A DNA stretch of 37,502 bases, from NCBI GenBank assembly GCA_003339415.1, contig PDHQ01000317.1, positions 1-37,502 on the forward strand, in the 5' to 3' direction. The stretch comes from Ophiocordyceps camponoti-saundersi (nom. inval.) (lineage: Eukaryota; Ascomycota; Sordariomycetes; Hypocreales; Ophiocordycipitaceae). The notes beneath the pieces are model-generated. The model searched no databases, was not told the origin of the DNA, and saw nothing but the letters and a program-made list of their open reading frames with translations. Every line of letters begins with the position of its first letter. Position 1 is the stretch's first letter. Below, piece by piece: positions 11,341 to 21,576 of the stretch. The translations under genes were made by a program, and so were the position numbers.

Positions 11341-12839
11341 AGAAGCCTTATTATAAGATTTCTAAAAATACTAATAGAAGTAAGTTAAGCGTAAAAAATA
11401 AGTAATCTAAATTTATAAAAAATAATTATTATAAAAATAAATAATTAAATATAAATAGTTATAATAAAAGTTAACCTTATTATAATTATATAAATAAAAA
11501 AGAAAATACTAAGTTTAATAACGCTTTAGGAAATCTTTATAAAAGATTTAGCTTAAGAAATTTTAAAAAGGCGAGAAGCTTGAATAATAAGAATAGTTTA
11601 ATTAAAAAAATTAAAAAAAGGAAAAACTTCTTTAATAATAATTAAAAATTTACTATAAGAAATAAATATAATTATTATAAGTAAGAACTTTATAATAAAG
11701 CTAAAAGTAATAAAATTTATAGTAAAATACCTTATATTATTACTATATTAGCTGCTATTTCTAGCGTAGATTATAAGGAAGAAATAGCTTCTTATTTTAA
11801 AGAAAAATTAGAATATTATAAATTAATATTTAAAGAAATTCTAAAAGAATTCTTAAATATATTTAAAAAACCCCCGGATAATACCTTACCTAAAAGAAGC
11901 TTATAAGATTATAAAATTAAATTAAAGCCTAATTCGGAACCTTAATTTATACGAATTTATAATAATAACGAAAAATAATTATAAATATTAAAAGAATATT
12001 TAGAAGAATAAATTAAAAAGGGATATATAAAACTTTTTAAAAATCTTTATAAAGCTCCTATTACTTTTACTAATAAATTAAGTAAAAAAAAATAAATTAA
12101 GACTTATAATTAACTATCGAAAATTAAATAATAATATTATTAAAAATAGAACGCTAATACTTTTAATTATAAAATTAAAAGATAAACTAAGCTAGAAATA
12201 ATATTTTACTAAGCTAGATTTAAAATTAGCTTATTATTAAATATAAATAGTAAAAGGAGATAAATATAAAATAGCTTTCGGAACTAAATACGGAAATTAT
12301 AAATATTTAATATTACTTTTAAGACTATATAATAGCCTTACTACCTTTTAAAAATATATAAATTATATTTTAAAAGATTATTTAGATATATTTATTATAG
12401 CTTATTTAAATAATATTATTATATTTTTAAATTTTTTAAAAGAATATAAAGTTTACTTAAAAAAAGTATTAGAAGCCTTACGAAAAGCTAAATTATATAT
12501 TAATCCTAAGAAATATAAATTCTTTTCTAAAAAAGTTAAATTTCTAAGCACTATTATAACCTTTTATAATATTAAAATAAACCTTAGTAAATTAGAACCT
12601 TTAAAAAACTAGCCTATACTTAAATTAATTTAAAATATATAGTAATTTATAAGTTATTATAATTATTATAGAAGGTTTATTAAAGACTTTTCTAATATAA
12701 TTATTTTTATATTAATAGTAATAAAAATAGCTAAAAAAGAACCCTTTAAGTAGATTAAAGAAGCTAATATAGCTTTTAATTCCCTTAAAGAAAAGCTAAT
12801 CTTAGCACTTATATTAATAACTTATAATTTAAAATAGCT
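11341..12839 (+). pseudogene. Element B reverse transcriptase, broken (outer copy)
   Basis: The first 450 bases are an Asn/Lys-rich linker. RT proper starts near 11880. The block DYKIELKPNSEPQF and then KKGYIKLFKN lie at about 11915-12040, matching the N-terminal RT blocks of Ty3/Gypsy elements. The polymerase motif YLDD is read as YLNN at 12403-12414, with both catalytic Asp changed to Asn. There are several TAA and TAG stops and probable frameshifts. RT would copy the element RNA into cDNA in the particle. Confidence 0.85.
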
Positions 12840-13215
12840 TTTAATATTAGAAACTAACGCTTCTAATTACGCTATAAGAGCCTAATTAAGCTAAGAAAAT
12901 AATATTATATTATACCTTATAGCCTTTTATTCGAAAAAGCTAGTAAATTCGGAAATTAACTATCTTATCTATAATAAAGAATTTTTAGCTATTATTAAAG
13001 TAATTAAAGAATTTAAGTATTATATATTAGGAAACGAATTTAAATTAAGAATTTATACTAACTATAAAAATATAAGCTATTTTAATATAAGTTAAACTTT
13101 AAATAGCTAATAAATTAAGTAGGCTAAATTCCTTATAAATTATAATTATAAAATTATATATAAAAAAGGAAGTAAGAATAAAAAAGCTAATATTATTAAT
13201 AGAAGACTTAATTTA
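12840..13215 (+). pseudogene. Element B RNase H, broken (outer copy)
   Basis: ETDASNYAIGAQLSQ is read as ETNASNYAIRAQLS from 12850, the first catalytic Asp having become Asn. It is followed by YLIAFYSKKL, INYLIYNKEFLAIIK and KYYILGNEFKLRIYTNYKN, all classic Gypsy RNase H blocks. This is one of the better-preserved stretches. It would remove the RNA strand during cDNA synthesis. Confidence 0.85.
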
Positions 13216-13429
13216 AATACTAGTATAATACTTATAATAACTAATTTCCTTAAAATAAATAATAAAGGAAATTTAAAATAAAATACCTTAAACGCTATAT
13301 TTAAAGTAAAAGCTAATAATTTTATATTAAAATAAGTAAAAGAAGCTTATAAAAATACTAATTTTAAAAATTATAAAAATATTAAGTAAATAGATAACTT
13401 AGCTTATTTAAAAAAAAAGTTATTTATAC
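13216..13429 (+). pseudogene. Element B integrase, N-terminal fragment before C1
   Basis: This is the RNase H/integrase linker and start of integrase, cut by C1 at 13429/13430. The same sequence runs uninterrupted in B4 near 24200-24400 on the minus strand. It continues after C1 at 15343. Confidence 0.7.
13420..13429. repeat. TSD of C1, left (ttatttatac)
   Basis: Ten-base direct repeat with 15333-15342 around C1. The uninterrupted site in B4 (minus, near 24208) has a single copy. Confidence 0.8.
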
Positions 13430-15332
13430 TTTTTAGATAGATTATTAATCTAAGGGTAATTAATTTATATATATTCTATAAACTCTACGCTTATAATAAC
13501 GCGGATATAGAACCCTTATTCTTATATTATAAGCGGACTCCGCTCTTTCTATTACCTTATAGCGATAGTTTCGAGCCGCGCCCAGAGCGACTCCGGGGGG
13601 GAGGGCGACGCTATATAGGTCGATCGTAACCGCGAAAATTTTTTACCCGGAATATAGCTTTACTCTAAATCGTAGTAAACTCGAACTTAAAAGTTTACCG
13701 CACCTCTTACCTTATTAAAAGCTAAGGTAAATATTAGTAAGATTATTTTAGGGGACGCCTTAGTCTCTATATAGGTAATTATTAAATAAGTAGCGGAGTC
13801 TAAGAGAGTCCGGGGAGGCGCCCCCCCTACTCTAACTTTATCGGTTAGTAATATTTCCTCGGCCGTTACGGCCGCGGTTTCCTCTCTATTCTATAGCTCC
13901 GGAGGGAGCGGAACTCCTTCGATATAAGCTATAGTTATAGCTAAAGCGCTAGAGAAAACTATTAAAAAGTAAGTTTCTAAGTAATATAAGCGTTAGCTTA
14001 TAATTTACTCTAACTTTATCGCTATGCTATTTTAAGTTCGAGGCCTTAAGGTAATTATAATAAGTATTAACCGCGGACTCCGTAAATAAGGCTAAGCCCT
14101 TATAGTAAGGAAATTACTTAGCGGTAATATTATAGTAGTTTTTTAAAATACTATCTATAAGCTTTAGTCCGATTTAGGGTAGCTCCGTGCCGCTTTCGGA
14201 GAAAAAGTATACTTAACTAGCGAAGGTTATACTCTTATTATAAAAAAGGTGCTAGCGCGGGCCTTATAGCGGGGTAATAAGGAGGCTTTTTAGAAAAAGA
14301 TTAAGTCTTCGAATAAGGTTTTAGTAATATAACTATACGTAAAAAGATACTATTTAAAAACTTAGCGGAGTTCCTTTATAATTATTATCGATAGCGTAGC
14401 GAACGTAAACTAGATTTATAATAAAGGTATAATAATATAAGCGGAGATCTTTAACGCGGAACCTTATACGCTAGAGGTTTAACCCCGGTAATACTTTAAG
14501 TGCTACTAGCTTAGATATATTACTAAATATTATATAATAAAGCTATAATATAGCCGGTACTCCGCCTCTCTATATATAGAGGGCGAGTTAGCTTACCTTA
14601 TAGCGTACGGAAAAAAACCGCACTATTACCCTCTTTATCGGGGGACTTACCTTAAGTAAAGTTAACTTTACCTTAAGATAAGAGTAGCGTAAGACTAGGC
14701 GAAGGATATTTATATTTCCTAACCCCGAAGATTTATAAATTAGAACTCCGTATATACCGCCCCTCCCCCCCCTCCGGCGCTAACTAGAGTCTAATAATAG
14801 CCGGGGCGGAAACGCTAAAAAGTAAATATAGTAGCTCTGCCTTTAACCCCCTCTCTAAACTTATCCGTAGCTTCGCCGCGATAGTTAGGCCGCCTTTTAG
14901 GACTAGCTATTACGGGGTCTATTATAGGCTAGTAAAACCTTTATATATTCCTTAGCCGCGTTAATTAAGCCTTAATTAACCGGATTATTAAGGCCGCCCT
15001 AATTAAGCGCGGGGACTTAGTTTATAGCGATAATAATAGCTAGGAAGATAAGTAAGCTATACGGACTCTATACTAGACCCGGACTATACGTATACTTATT
15101 ACCGCGGGCTTTATTTCGGAGAATATATCGGCTTCCTTAATTATTAGTTATTACCTAACTTATTAAAAGTGCAGAGTGCTAGGTACGGGCGTGGTCCGAC
15201 CTAAAGCCGAGGTAACGCTTAAGGGGAGGGTTTTACCCTAAGTTCTCCGGTTTTTCCGCCTCCTAAAATATATATAAGATAGTTCTAAGCTATATAAAGT
15301 ATATTAGCGTAATAATATTATTATTATTATTA
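13430..15332 (+). mobile_element. LINE-like (non-LTR) retroelement C, copy C1
   Basis: A 1903-base insertion in the integrase of B-outer. Hallmarks of target-primed reverse transcription are present: no terminal repeats, a 3' tail of ATT triplets (about 15316-15333), a 10-base TSD, and a 5' end that differs from the two other copies. It is much richer in G+C and CpG than the flanks and has a long G tract near 13595. It carries an ORF1-type protein, and I see no endonuclease or RT. The RIP pattern (no CpA, no TpG) is the same as around it. Confidence 0.8.
13665..15000 (+). pseudogene. Element C ORF1-like zinc-knuckle protein, broken (C1)
   Basis: One frame runs through with RIP-type stops only. 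From the N-terminus it has a Ser/Thr/Ala-rich part with VAESKRVRGGAP (about 13790-13830), a basic helix-like stretch, and an RRM-like block ending RSSFIIIIDSVANVN (about 14365-14415). Then follows PR-X-CFKCYQLRHITKHC, a C-X2-C-X4-H-X4-C knuckle near 14480-14520, with a second Cys/His cluster ending near 14640. A Pro-rich tail follows. This order is that of ORF1 (Gag-like) proteins of fungal Tad-type LINEs, which coat the element RNA. Cys and His mostly read as Tyr. I cannot fix the start codon, and the end lies between 14950 and 15150. Confidence 0.65.
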
Positions 15333-15342
15333 TTATTTATAC
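15333..15342. repeat. TSD of C1, right (ttatttatac)
   Basis: Partner of 13420-13429. It directly follows the ATT tail of C1. Confidence 0.8.
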
Positions 15343-16480
15343 CTTTAAATATAATAAAAACTATAATTAAAAAATTTTATAAATTACCTATTTATAGTTA
15401 TTAAGAAATATAAAAAACTTATAATAGAATTAAAGCTTATTATAATATAAAAAACTTTAAAAAAGCTATTATTAAAATTATTAAAAATTATAATATTTAT
15501 AATAAATTTAAAGCTTTAAGGTATAAGCTTTATAGATTTTTATAACTTATAATAGTTACCGAATAACTTTAGGAAAATATAGCTATAAATTTTATAATTA
15601 AATTACCCTTATTAGTAAACCTTATAATTAATATAGAATATAATTCTATTTTAATTATAACTAATAAATTAACTAAATATAGCTATTTTATACTTATAAT
15701 AAAAGCTTTATTTACTAAAAAATTAAGCTATTTATTCTTAAGAATAATAATAGTAAATAGAGGCTTACTTAAAGTTATTATAAGTAATAAAAACCTTAAG
15801 TTTAATTTTAAATTTTAAACTAGCCTTATATTTAAGTTAGAAACTAAGTATAAATTAAATATTACTTTTTACCTAGAAACTAACAAGGCTATAAAACGCT
15901 TAAATTAGATTTTAAAATAATATTTTAAAGCTTATATTAATTATAAATAAGATAATTAAATAATAAACTTACTTATAGCTTAATTAGCTTATAATATTAC
16001 TAAATTAAAATTTATTAAAATAACGCTTACTATAGCGAATTATAAATTTAATTTAGAAGCTTATAGATTAAAACTATTAAATAAAACTAATAATAAAAAA
16101 GCTATTTTAAATACCGAATAGCTTAAATTTTTATATTTTTATATAAAATTAAAATTAGATTTTATAGCTAAAAGAATTAATTATTATTATAATAAGAAAT
16201 ACGAAAAAAAACTTTTATTTAATAAAAATAATAAGGTTTATTTATTAAAGAAAAATATAAAAACTAAACAGCTTAATTAGTTTTTAGAATTTAAAAAATT
16301 AAAACTTTTCCTTATAAAAAAAAAGCTAAATAATCTTAATTATAAGCTTAAACTTTCTAAAAGAATGTTTATTTATCTAATATTTTATATTTCCTTATTA
16401 GAAAAAGCACTTAAAAATACTAAATTAAAAGAAAATATTAAAATTATAATATTAAAAGAAAAATATAAACTTAAAGCTAT
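15343..16480 (+). pseudogene. Element B integrase, main part, broken (outer copy)
   Basis: After C1 the integrase continues with the zinc-binding N-terminal part and then the catalytic core. The first catalytic region reads NFIIKLPLL near 15588, where DFITKLP is expected. The second reads VIISNKNLKF near 15775-15805 (D changed to N). The third reads AIKRLN near 15885-15905 (ancestral NGATERLN). The C-terminal part has FLIKKKLNNLNYKLKLSKRM and FYISLLEKA, typical of chromovirus integrase just before the chromodomain. D interrupts it at 16480/16481. Integrase would insert the cDNA into the chromosome. Confidence 0.85.
16476..16480. repeat. TSD of D, left (gctat)
   Basis: Identical to 18256-18260. 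The intact site in B1 and B4 has one copy (aaagctattata). Confidence 0.9.
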
Positions 16481-16690
16481 TATAAAGGATTAGTTTATAA
16501 CTAATTATAGCTAAATAGGGGGGATTATAGCGGATATATTTAGGTTTTCCTAATAGCGCTTAGTTATTATATAAGGTATATAGCTAGCTTAGGAAGGGGG
16601 CTTCTCTCTCTTCTCCTTCCTCTCTTTAATAGCTTTAATTATAACTTTACTTTAGCTTACTTTTATAAACGCTTTAGTAAGACCTTTATA
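16481..16690 (+). repeat. Element D 5' LTR (210 bases)
   Basis: Direct repeat of 18046-18255 with scattered differences, mainly transitions. It ends cctttata at 16690. Interior sequence follows as ttaattaaagctcc, which may cover a RIPped primer-binding site but cannot be matched to a tRNA by eye. Confidence 0.9.
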
Positions 16691-16719
16691 TTAATTAAAG
16701 CTCCTTTTACTACTAACCG

Positions 16720-18045
16720 AATATAAGAGTAAGATTTTAGTATAGAATACTATTAAATTCTACCTATACTAAAGCCGCTCTCGGCTTATTTTAGCTTAAA
16801 CTCTTAGCTAGCCGTTATATATATTAAATTTATAATTAACGGAGCCGTAATTAAGGAGCCTAAGTCCTAGTTTTATTATATCTTTTCTCGTCTCGGTACT
16901 TTCTAGTAAATATTCCTTCCGTACGTTATTACGGCTATAGATTTTTCTTTTTAGCTTAAAGCCTTTTTAGCGTATATCTCCGAGCTTCTTAGGGAGAGTT
17001 ATAAGAAGCGCTAAGTAGGTCTTTCCTTAGTTAGGATATATTAGGGGCTATTAGAGCCCCTCGGAGAATATATTATAAGGTAAAAATATACCTTTTTTAA
17101 GGCTAGACTATTATACTAGTCCGACTATACTAAGATTATTCTACTCTTATTTAGGCTACGTAAGAAGCTATAAGAGCGCTTAAATCGTAAAAACTAGCTT
17201 ACGATATATATAGCCTTTACTAGCCTTCTCCGAGGCTTTAATAAAGTATTTAGTTTTAAGAATATTCTTAATACGCTAGTTAATTTACCGCCCCCTCCTT
17301 TTACTAACTCGATAAATATCGCGTTTATATAATCTCGTTCTAGCACTACTAAGCGCTAGCGTTATTATTAGTATAACTAGATTAGTTATTTTAAGCGTAA
17401 CTATCTAAAGCTTCGTAAGTAAATAAAGATATTAAGGTTAGGTTTTTTATAAGCAGAGTAGGGAAGTTAAAGGTAAATCCGGAGTATTTTAATTAGGGGG
17501 ATAATAAGTAAGGAGGGATAAGTATATGCTAGATATTATAGCCTAGGTAATTTCTAGCCTTATTATATTACCTTATATAGGGATAGTCCGCGCGTAGCTT
17601 AAGCGCGTAGATTTATTAGTAAGTATATATTATAGCTATATTACGCCCCGGCTTATAAACTAGCGCTAGCGGTATATAGCGATAAGTATATAGCTAGCTT
17701 TACTATTTACCGCGATCGGGGTATTTTCTAAGCTTCCCGTAACTAGCATAGTGCTACCTAATCCTATACGCTAGCTATATAAGTAAGTTTTTACTACTAG
17801 TATATAAGTTTATTAATTCTTACCTTAAGTAATACTACGATTTTAAGCTTATTAGAATCTTCCTTATAAAGATTAGGGTTTAATTTCCCGGGCTATAAGG
17901 GAGCCCTTCCGCCCTCTTATCCTTATTTTTACGGAGGCTATTAAGCTATTAGCTAGGGACTATATAGAGTATCTTGCTAGCGTAGTAATATATAACTCTT
18001 CTATCTTACGCTTTTACCTCCTTAGCTAGCTTAAGAAGGGGGCTA
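16720..18045 (+). pseudogene. Element D gag-like protein, broken
   Basis: A single frame runs almost the whole interior with only TAA/TAG stops. An N-terminal part includes FSRLGTF, FLPYVITAIDFSF and FLAYISELLRESYKKR. A middle part has LFRLRKKL and LLRGFNKVFSFKN, then PPPPFTN. A zinc knuckle follows at 17363-17404, read as Y-X2-Y-X4-Y-X4-Y with FKRN before the last position, ancestral C-X2-C-X4-H-X4-C with FKRDC. This order (capsid-like helices, Pro-rich hinge, one knuckle, basic tail) fits a retrotransposon Gag. The frame stays readable past the knuckle to near the polypurine tract, with no protease motif. The start codon is unclear. Confidence 0.65.
18033..18042 (+). other. Element D polypurine tract
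   Basis: aagaaggggg just upstream of the 3' LTR, with three bases between. Such a tract primes plus-strand synthesis and confirms the direction of the element. Confidence 0.75.
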
Positions 18046-18255
18046 TATAAGGGATTAGTTTATAACTAATCGTAGCTAGATAAGGGGGATTATAGCGGAT
18101 ATGTTTAGGTCTTCCCGATAGCGCTTAGTTATCGCGCGGGGTATATAGCTAGCTTAGGAAGGGGGCTTCTCTCCCTTTTCCTTCCTCTCTTCGATAGCTT
18201 TAATTATAACTTTACTTTAGCTTACTTTTATAAACGCCTTAGTGAAACCTTTATA
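18046..18255 (+). repeat. Element D 3' LTR (210 bases)
   Basis: Partner of 16481-16690 and equal in length. It keeps more G and C (for example atcgcgcggggtatata) than the 5' copy, so RIP hit the two LTRs unequally. Confidence 0.9.
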
Positions 18256-18260
18256 GCTAT
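18256..18260. repeat. TSD of D, right (gctat)
   Basis: Exact partner of 16476-16480. Element B coding sequence resumes here. Confidence 0.9.
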
Positions 18261-18460
18261 TATAAATAAAAAGATAGAAAAAAGTATAGTATATTATCTA
18301 ATAAAATAAAAAAAATACCTTTCTAAAGAAAATACTTAGGAACCTGCTAAGCACCTAACTAAGGTACTTAAACTTATTAAAAAATTTAATAAAAATAAAG
18401 AAAAACACTTTTAAAAAGAAGTTTTTAAGATTAAAAACTTTAAAAAGGGGAACGTTACGA
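18261..18460 (+). pseudogene. Element B chromodomain, broken (outer copy)
   Basis: Continuing from integrase across D, the frame reads KKIEKSIVYYLIK-KKYLSKENT-EPAKHLTKVLKLIKKF. The two gaps are TAA and TAG where chromodomains have Trp in the aromatic cage motif. This is a clear C-terminal chromodomain. In chromoviruses it directs integration to heterochromatin, which fits the nest of same-family insertions seen here. Confidence 0.85.
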
Positions 18461-18648
18461 CTAATATAATAATAGGAACCTTATATAAAATTTAATTAAT
18501 TATTTTTACCTTATTAAGTTTTTTTAAAATACTCTTTCTTTTCTTATAAGAATAAAAATAACTAATTAACTAATTAACTATTATTTATACCTTATATTAT
18601 TCTTTTATAATAAAGTTTATAAAGTTATAAATTATAAAAAGGGGAATA
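18461..18648 (+). other. Element B 3' untranslated region and polypurine tract
   Basis: Noncoding spacer between the coding end and the 3' LTR. The tract aaaaaggggaata abuts the LTR at 18649. A near-identical tract aaaaaggggaacg lies at about 18440, at the other end of the spacer. The spacer has repeated taactaattaact motifs near 18560-18580. Confidence 0.7.
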
Positions 18649-19500
18649 TATAATAATTTAAAATATAAATATTAGTTAAAAGTACTATTCTTATTATATA
18701 AGCAGTATTTATTATATAAATAGCTTAATAATATATTTTATATAATAAAGTAAAAATACTAATATTTAGTATTTAAATTATAGCTAAACTTTAAAAAGTT
18801 AAATACCGGATAATAAGATAAGATAATAAAGATAAGAATAACGAATAAAATTTCTAAAATAAGAAAAATAATTAGAGATAGTTAAAAATAAAAAGAAATA
18901 TTAGCTATTATAAATAAAGAATTATCTATTATAATTTATTATTAGTTTAGAAGCTAATAGAATATAATAAAATAGAATAAAGCTATTTTATTTGCTAAGA
19001 GATATAGTAGATTTAAAATTAAGGGTTAATTTTAAAGTAGGAATTTAATTTTAAAATAAAAAGAATATAATAAAAGTAAATAAAATAAGATAAAGCTATT
19101 CTATTCGCTAATATATTTATAATATAAAGCTTTTATAGTATTTTATAGCTTTCTAGCTAGCTTATATAATTAAATAGTTTCTTAGAAAAGGAAAATTATA
19201 AAAGGAAGGCTTCCTCCTCTTAAAAGGTTTTTCCTTTTTTTCTTTTTTAAGCTTTTAATCTAAATAATTTATACCTTAAAAGCCTACTCTTTATAACCTT
19301 CCCTTACTTTATAAGATATTCCTATTTAAGAAGTTTTTACTTATTTATACTTTATAAATTTCCTATTCTAGCTACTTACTACTTAGTTAAAGTAAGTAAA
19401 GCCCCTTACTTTTTTATTACCCCTTTTCTCTCTTTATTTTTAAAAGCTTAGATTAAGAGCTATAAGTAAAATTAGGTAATTATAAGTATAATTTATAATA
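18649..19500 (+). repeat. Element B 3' LTR (852 bases, outer copy)
   Basis: Begins tataataatt after the polypurine tract and ends atttataata. It is about 92 bases shorter than the B1 and B4 LTRs because it lacks one unit of the internal tandem duplication. Confidence 0.9.
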
Positions 19501-19849
19501 AATAGTTAAATAAGAAAATAAATAAGCTTTAAAGGAAAAAGTAATATATATAGCTATTTAATATATTAAAGTATAGCTTTCTTAAAAGCTTTTTATATAT
19601 AATTATTATTATATATAGCTTAATAAATAAGTATTCTTTTAACTAGTTTCTTAATAATATTTCTTACTAATTTCTTTTAAGGTTTTTTTTAGTAATTTTA
19701 TAATATAGTTTTTAAAAGTTATATAAATATAATTAAAAACTTTTAAAAATTATTATAAAATATTTAAAAAAAATTCTTATAAATATTAATATATAATAAA
19801 AAATAAGCTTTACTTTTTTTTTAATAACTTTAATTATAACTATTTTAGC
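19501..19849. other. Unassigned AT-rich spacer between two tail-to-tail B elements
   Basis: 349 bases with no similarity that I can see to the elements around it and no readable frame. It may be the only remaining pre-insertion DNA in the window, or another unrecognised relic. aatag at 19501-19505 and ttagc at 19845-19849 would be the outer TSDs of B-outer and B4; their partners are lost. Confidence 0.6.
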
Positions 19850-20793
19850 TATTACGGATTATACTTATAATTACCTAATCTTACTTATAGCTTTTAATCT
19901 AAGCTTTTAAAAATAAAGAAAGAAAAGGGGTAATAAGAAAGTAAGGGGCTTTACTTACTTTAACTAGGTAGTAAGTAGCTAAAATAGGAAATTTATAAAA
20001 TATAAATAAGTAAAAACTTCCTAAATAAAAATATCTTATAAAGTAAGGGAAAGTTATAAAAAGTAAGCTTTTAAGGTATAAATTATTTAAATTAAAAGCT
20101 TAGAGAAAAAGGAAAAGAAAGACCTTTTAAGGGAAGGAAGCTTTCCTTTTATAGTTTTCCTTCTTTAAAAAACTATCTAATTATATAAGCTAGTTAGAAA
20201 GCTATAAAATACCGTAGAAGCTTTATATTATAAATATACTAGCGAATAGAATAGCTTTATCTTATTTTATTTACTTTTATTATATTTTTTTACTTTAAAA
20301 TTAACTTTTAATTTTAAATTTACTATATCTCTTAGTAAATAGAATAGCTTTATCTTATTTTATTTATTTTTATTATATTCTTTTACTTTAAAATTAAATT
20401 CTTACTTTAAAATTAACTTTTAATTTTAAATTTATTATTTCTCTTAGTAAATAAAATAGCTTTATTCTATTCTATTACCTTCTATTAGCTTTTAAGTTAA
20501 TAATAAATTATAATAAATAATTCTTTATTTATAATAGCTAATATTTCTTTCTATTTTTAATTATTTTTAACTATTCTTCTTATTTTAGGAATTTTATTTA
20601 TTATTCTTATTTTTATTATCTTATTTTATTATCTAGTATTTAACTTTCTAAAATTTAGCTATAATTTAAATACTAAATACTAGTATTTTTACTTTATTAT
20701 ATAAAATATATTATTAAGCTATTTATATAATAAATACTACTTATATAATAAGAATAGTACTTTTAACTAGTATTTATATTTTAGATTATTATA
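19850..20793 (-). repeat. B4 3' LTR (944 bases)
   Basis: Same length and termini as the B1 LTRs: begins (plus strand) tattacggatt and ends gattattata. It contains the tandem duplication, near 20240-20460. The adjacent polypurine tract is RIPped to tttctttttt on the plus strand (20794-20805). Confidence 0.9.
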
Positions 20794-20999
20794 TGTTTCT
20801 TTTTTTATAATTTATAACCTTATAAACTTTATTATAGAAGAATAATATAAGGTATAAATAATAGTTAGTTAGTTAATTAGTTATTTTTATTTTTATAAAA
20901 AAAGAAAAAGTATTTCGAAAAAACTTAATAAGGTAAAAATAATTAATTAAATTTAATATATAAGGTTTTTATTATTATATTATTCGTAATATTCCCCTT

Positions 21000-21290
21000 T
21001 TTAAAGTTTTTAATTTTAAAAACTTTTTATTAAAAGTATTTTTCTTTATTTTTATTAAATTTTTTAATAAGTTTAAATACTTTAGTTAAGTGCTTAGCAG
21101 GTTCTTAGGTATTTTCTTTAAAAGAGTATCCTTTCTATTTTATTAGATAGTATATTATACCTTTTTTTATCTTTTTATTTATAATAGCTTTAAGTTTATA
21201 TTCTTCTTTTAATACCGTAATTTCGATATTTTCTTCTAATTTAGCATCTTTAAGTGCTTTTTCTAATAAGGAAATATAAAATACTAAATA
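21000..21290 (-). pseudogene. B4 chromodomain and integrase C-terminus, broken
   Basis: The minus strand matches 16360-16480 plus 18261-18460 of B-outer without the D insertion. This shows the uninterrupted target of D and helps prove that insertion. Trp codons are again TAA or TAG. Positions 20806-20999 form the 3' untranslated spacer. Confidence 0.75.
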
Positions 21291-21576
21291 AATAAACATT
21301 CTTTTAGGAAGTTTAAGCTTATAATTAAGGTTATTTAGCTTTTCTTTTATAAGGAAAGGTTTTAATTTTTTAAATTCTAAAAACTAATTAAGCTATTTTA
21401 TTTCTATATTTTTTTTTAATAAATAAACCTTATCGTTTTTATTAAATAAAGGTTCTTTTTCGCATTTCTTATTATAATAATAACTAATTCTTTTAGCTAT
21501 AAAATTTAATTTTAATTTTATATAAGAATATAAAAATTTAAACTATTTAATATTTAAAATAGCTTTTTTATTATTA
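21291..21576 (-). pseudogene. B4 integrase, C-terminal part left of C2
   Basis: The end of the integrase core and its C-terminal region on the minus strand. It is continuous with 23460 onward once C2 and one TSD are removed. Compare 16090-16360 of B-outer. Confidence 0.75.
21560..21576. repeat. TSD of C2, left (17 bases)
   Basis: tagcttttttattatta, repeated exactly at 23443-23459. A long, variable-length TSD is typical of LINE-type insertion. Confidence 0.85.

Larger units (their letters stand above)
16481..18255 (+). mobile_element. Small LTR retroelement D with gag-like ORF only (TR-GAG/TRIM-like)
   Basis: A 1775-base element bounded by two 210-base direct repeats, each starting tataa(a/g)gg and ending cctttata, the RIPped form of TGTAAAGG...CCTTTACA. 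It has a perfect 5-base TSD gctat and sits inside the B-outer chromodomain/integrase junction. The 1355-base interior holds one long gag-like frame and a polypurine tract. There is no protease, RT or integrase. It is G+C-richer than its host element. No second copy is in the window. Confidence 0.85.
2834..19500 (+). mobile_element. Ty3/Gypsy chromovirus relic, family B, outer copy (interrupted by B1, C1 and D)
   Basis: The element reads 5' LTR (partial), leader, gag, protease, RT, RNase H, integrase, chromodomain, polypurine tract, 3' LTR. That order and the C-terminal chromodomain make it a Ty3/Gypsy chromovirus. Three later insertions split it: B1 (5627-10789), C1 (13430-15332) and D (16481-18255). 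Removing each insertion with one TSD copy rejoins the coding sequence exactly as in the other B copies. The remaining B sequence is about 7.8 kb. All domains are RIPped and none is open. The first part of the 5' LTR is lost at the junction with Gypsy A, so no TSD can be checked for B itself. Confidence 0.9.

Noticed and set aside
13560..15250. Host gene, because of the G+C-rich composition
   Set aside because: The same segment occurs three times with TSDs and an ATT tail and has stops in all frames.
19501..19849. Centromeric or origin sequence
   Set aside because: AT-richness alone is no evidence; the whole window is AT-rich and I see no repeat or motif that would support it.
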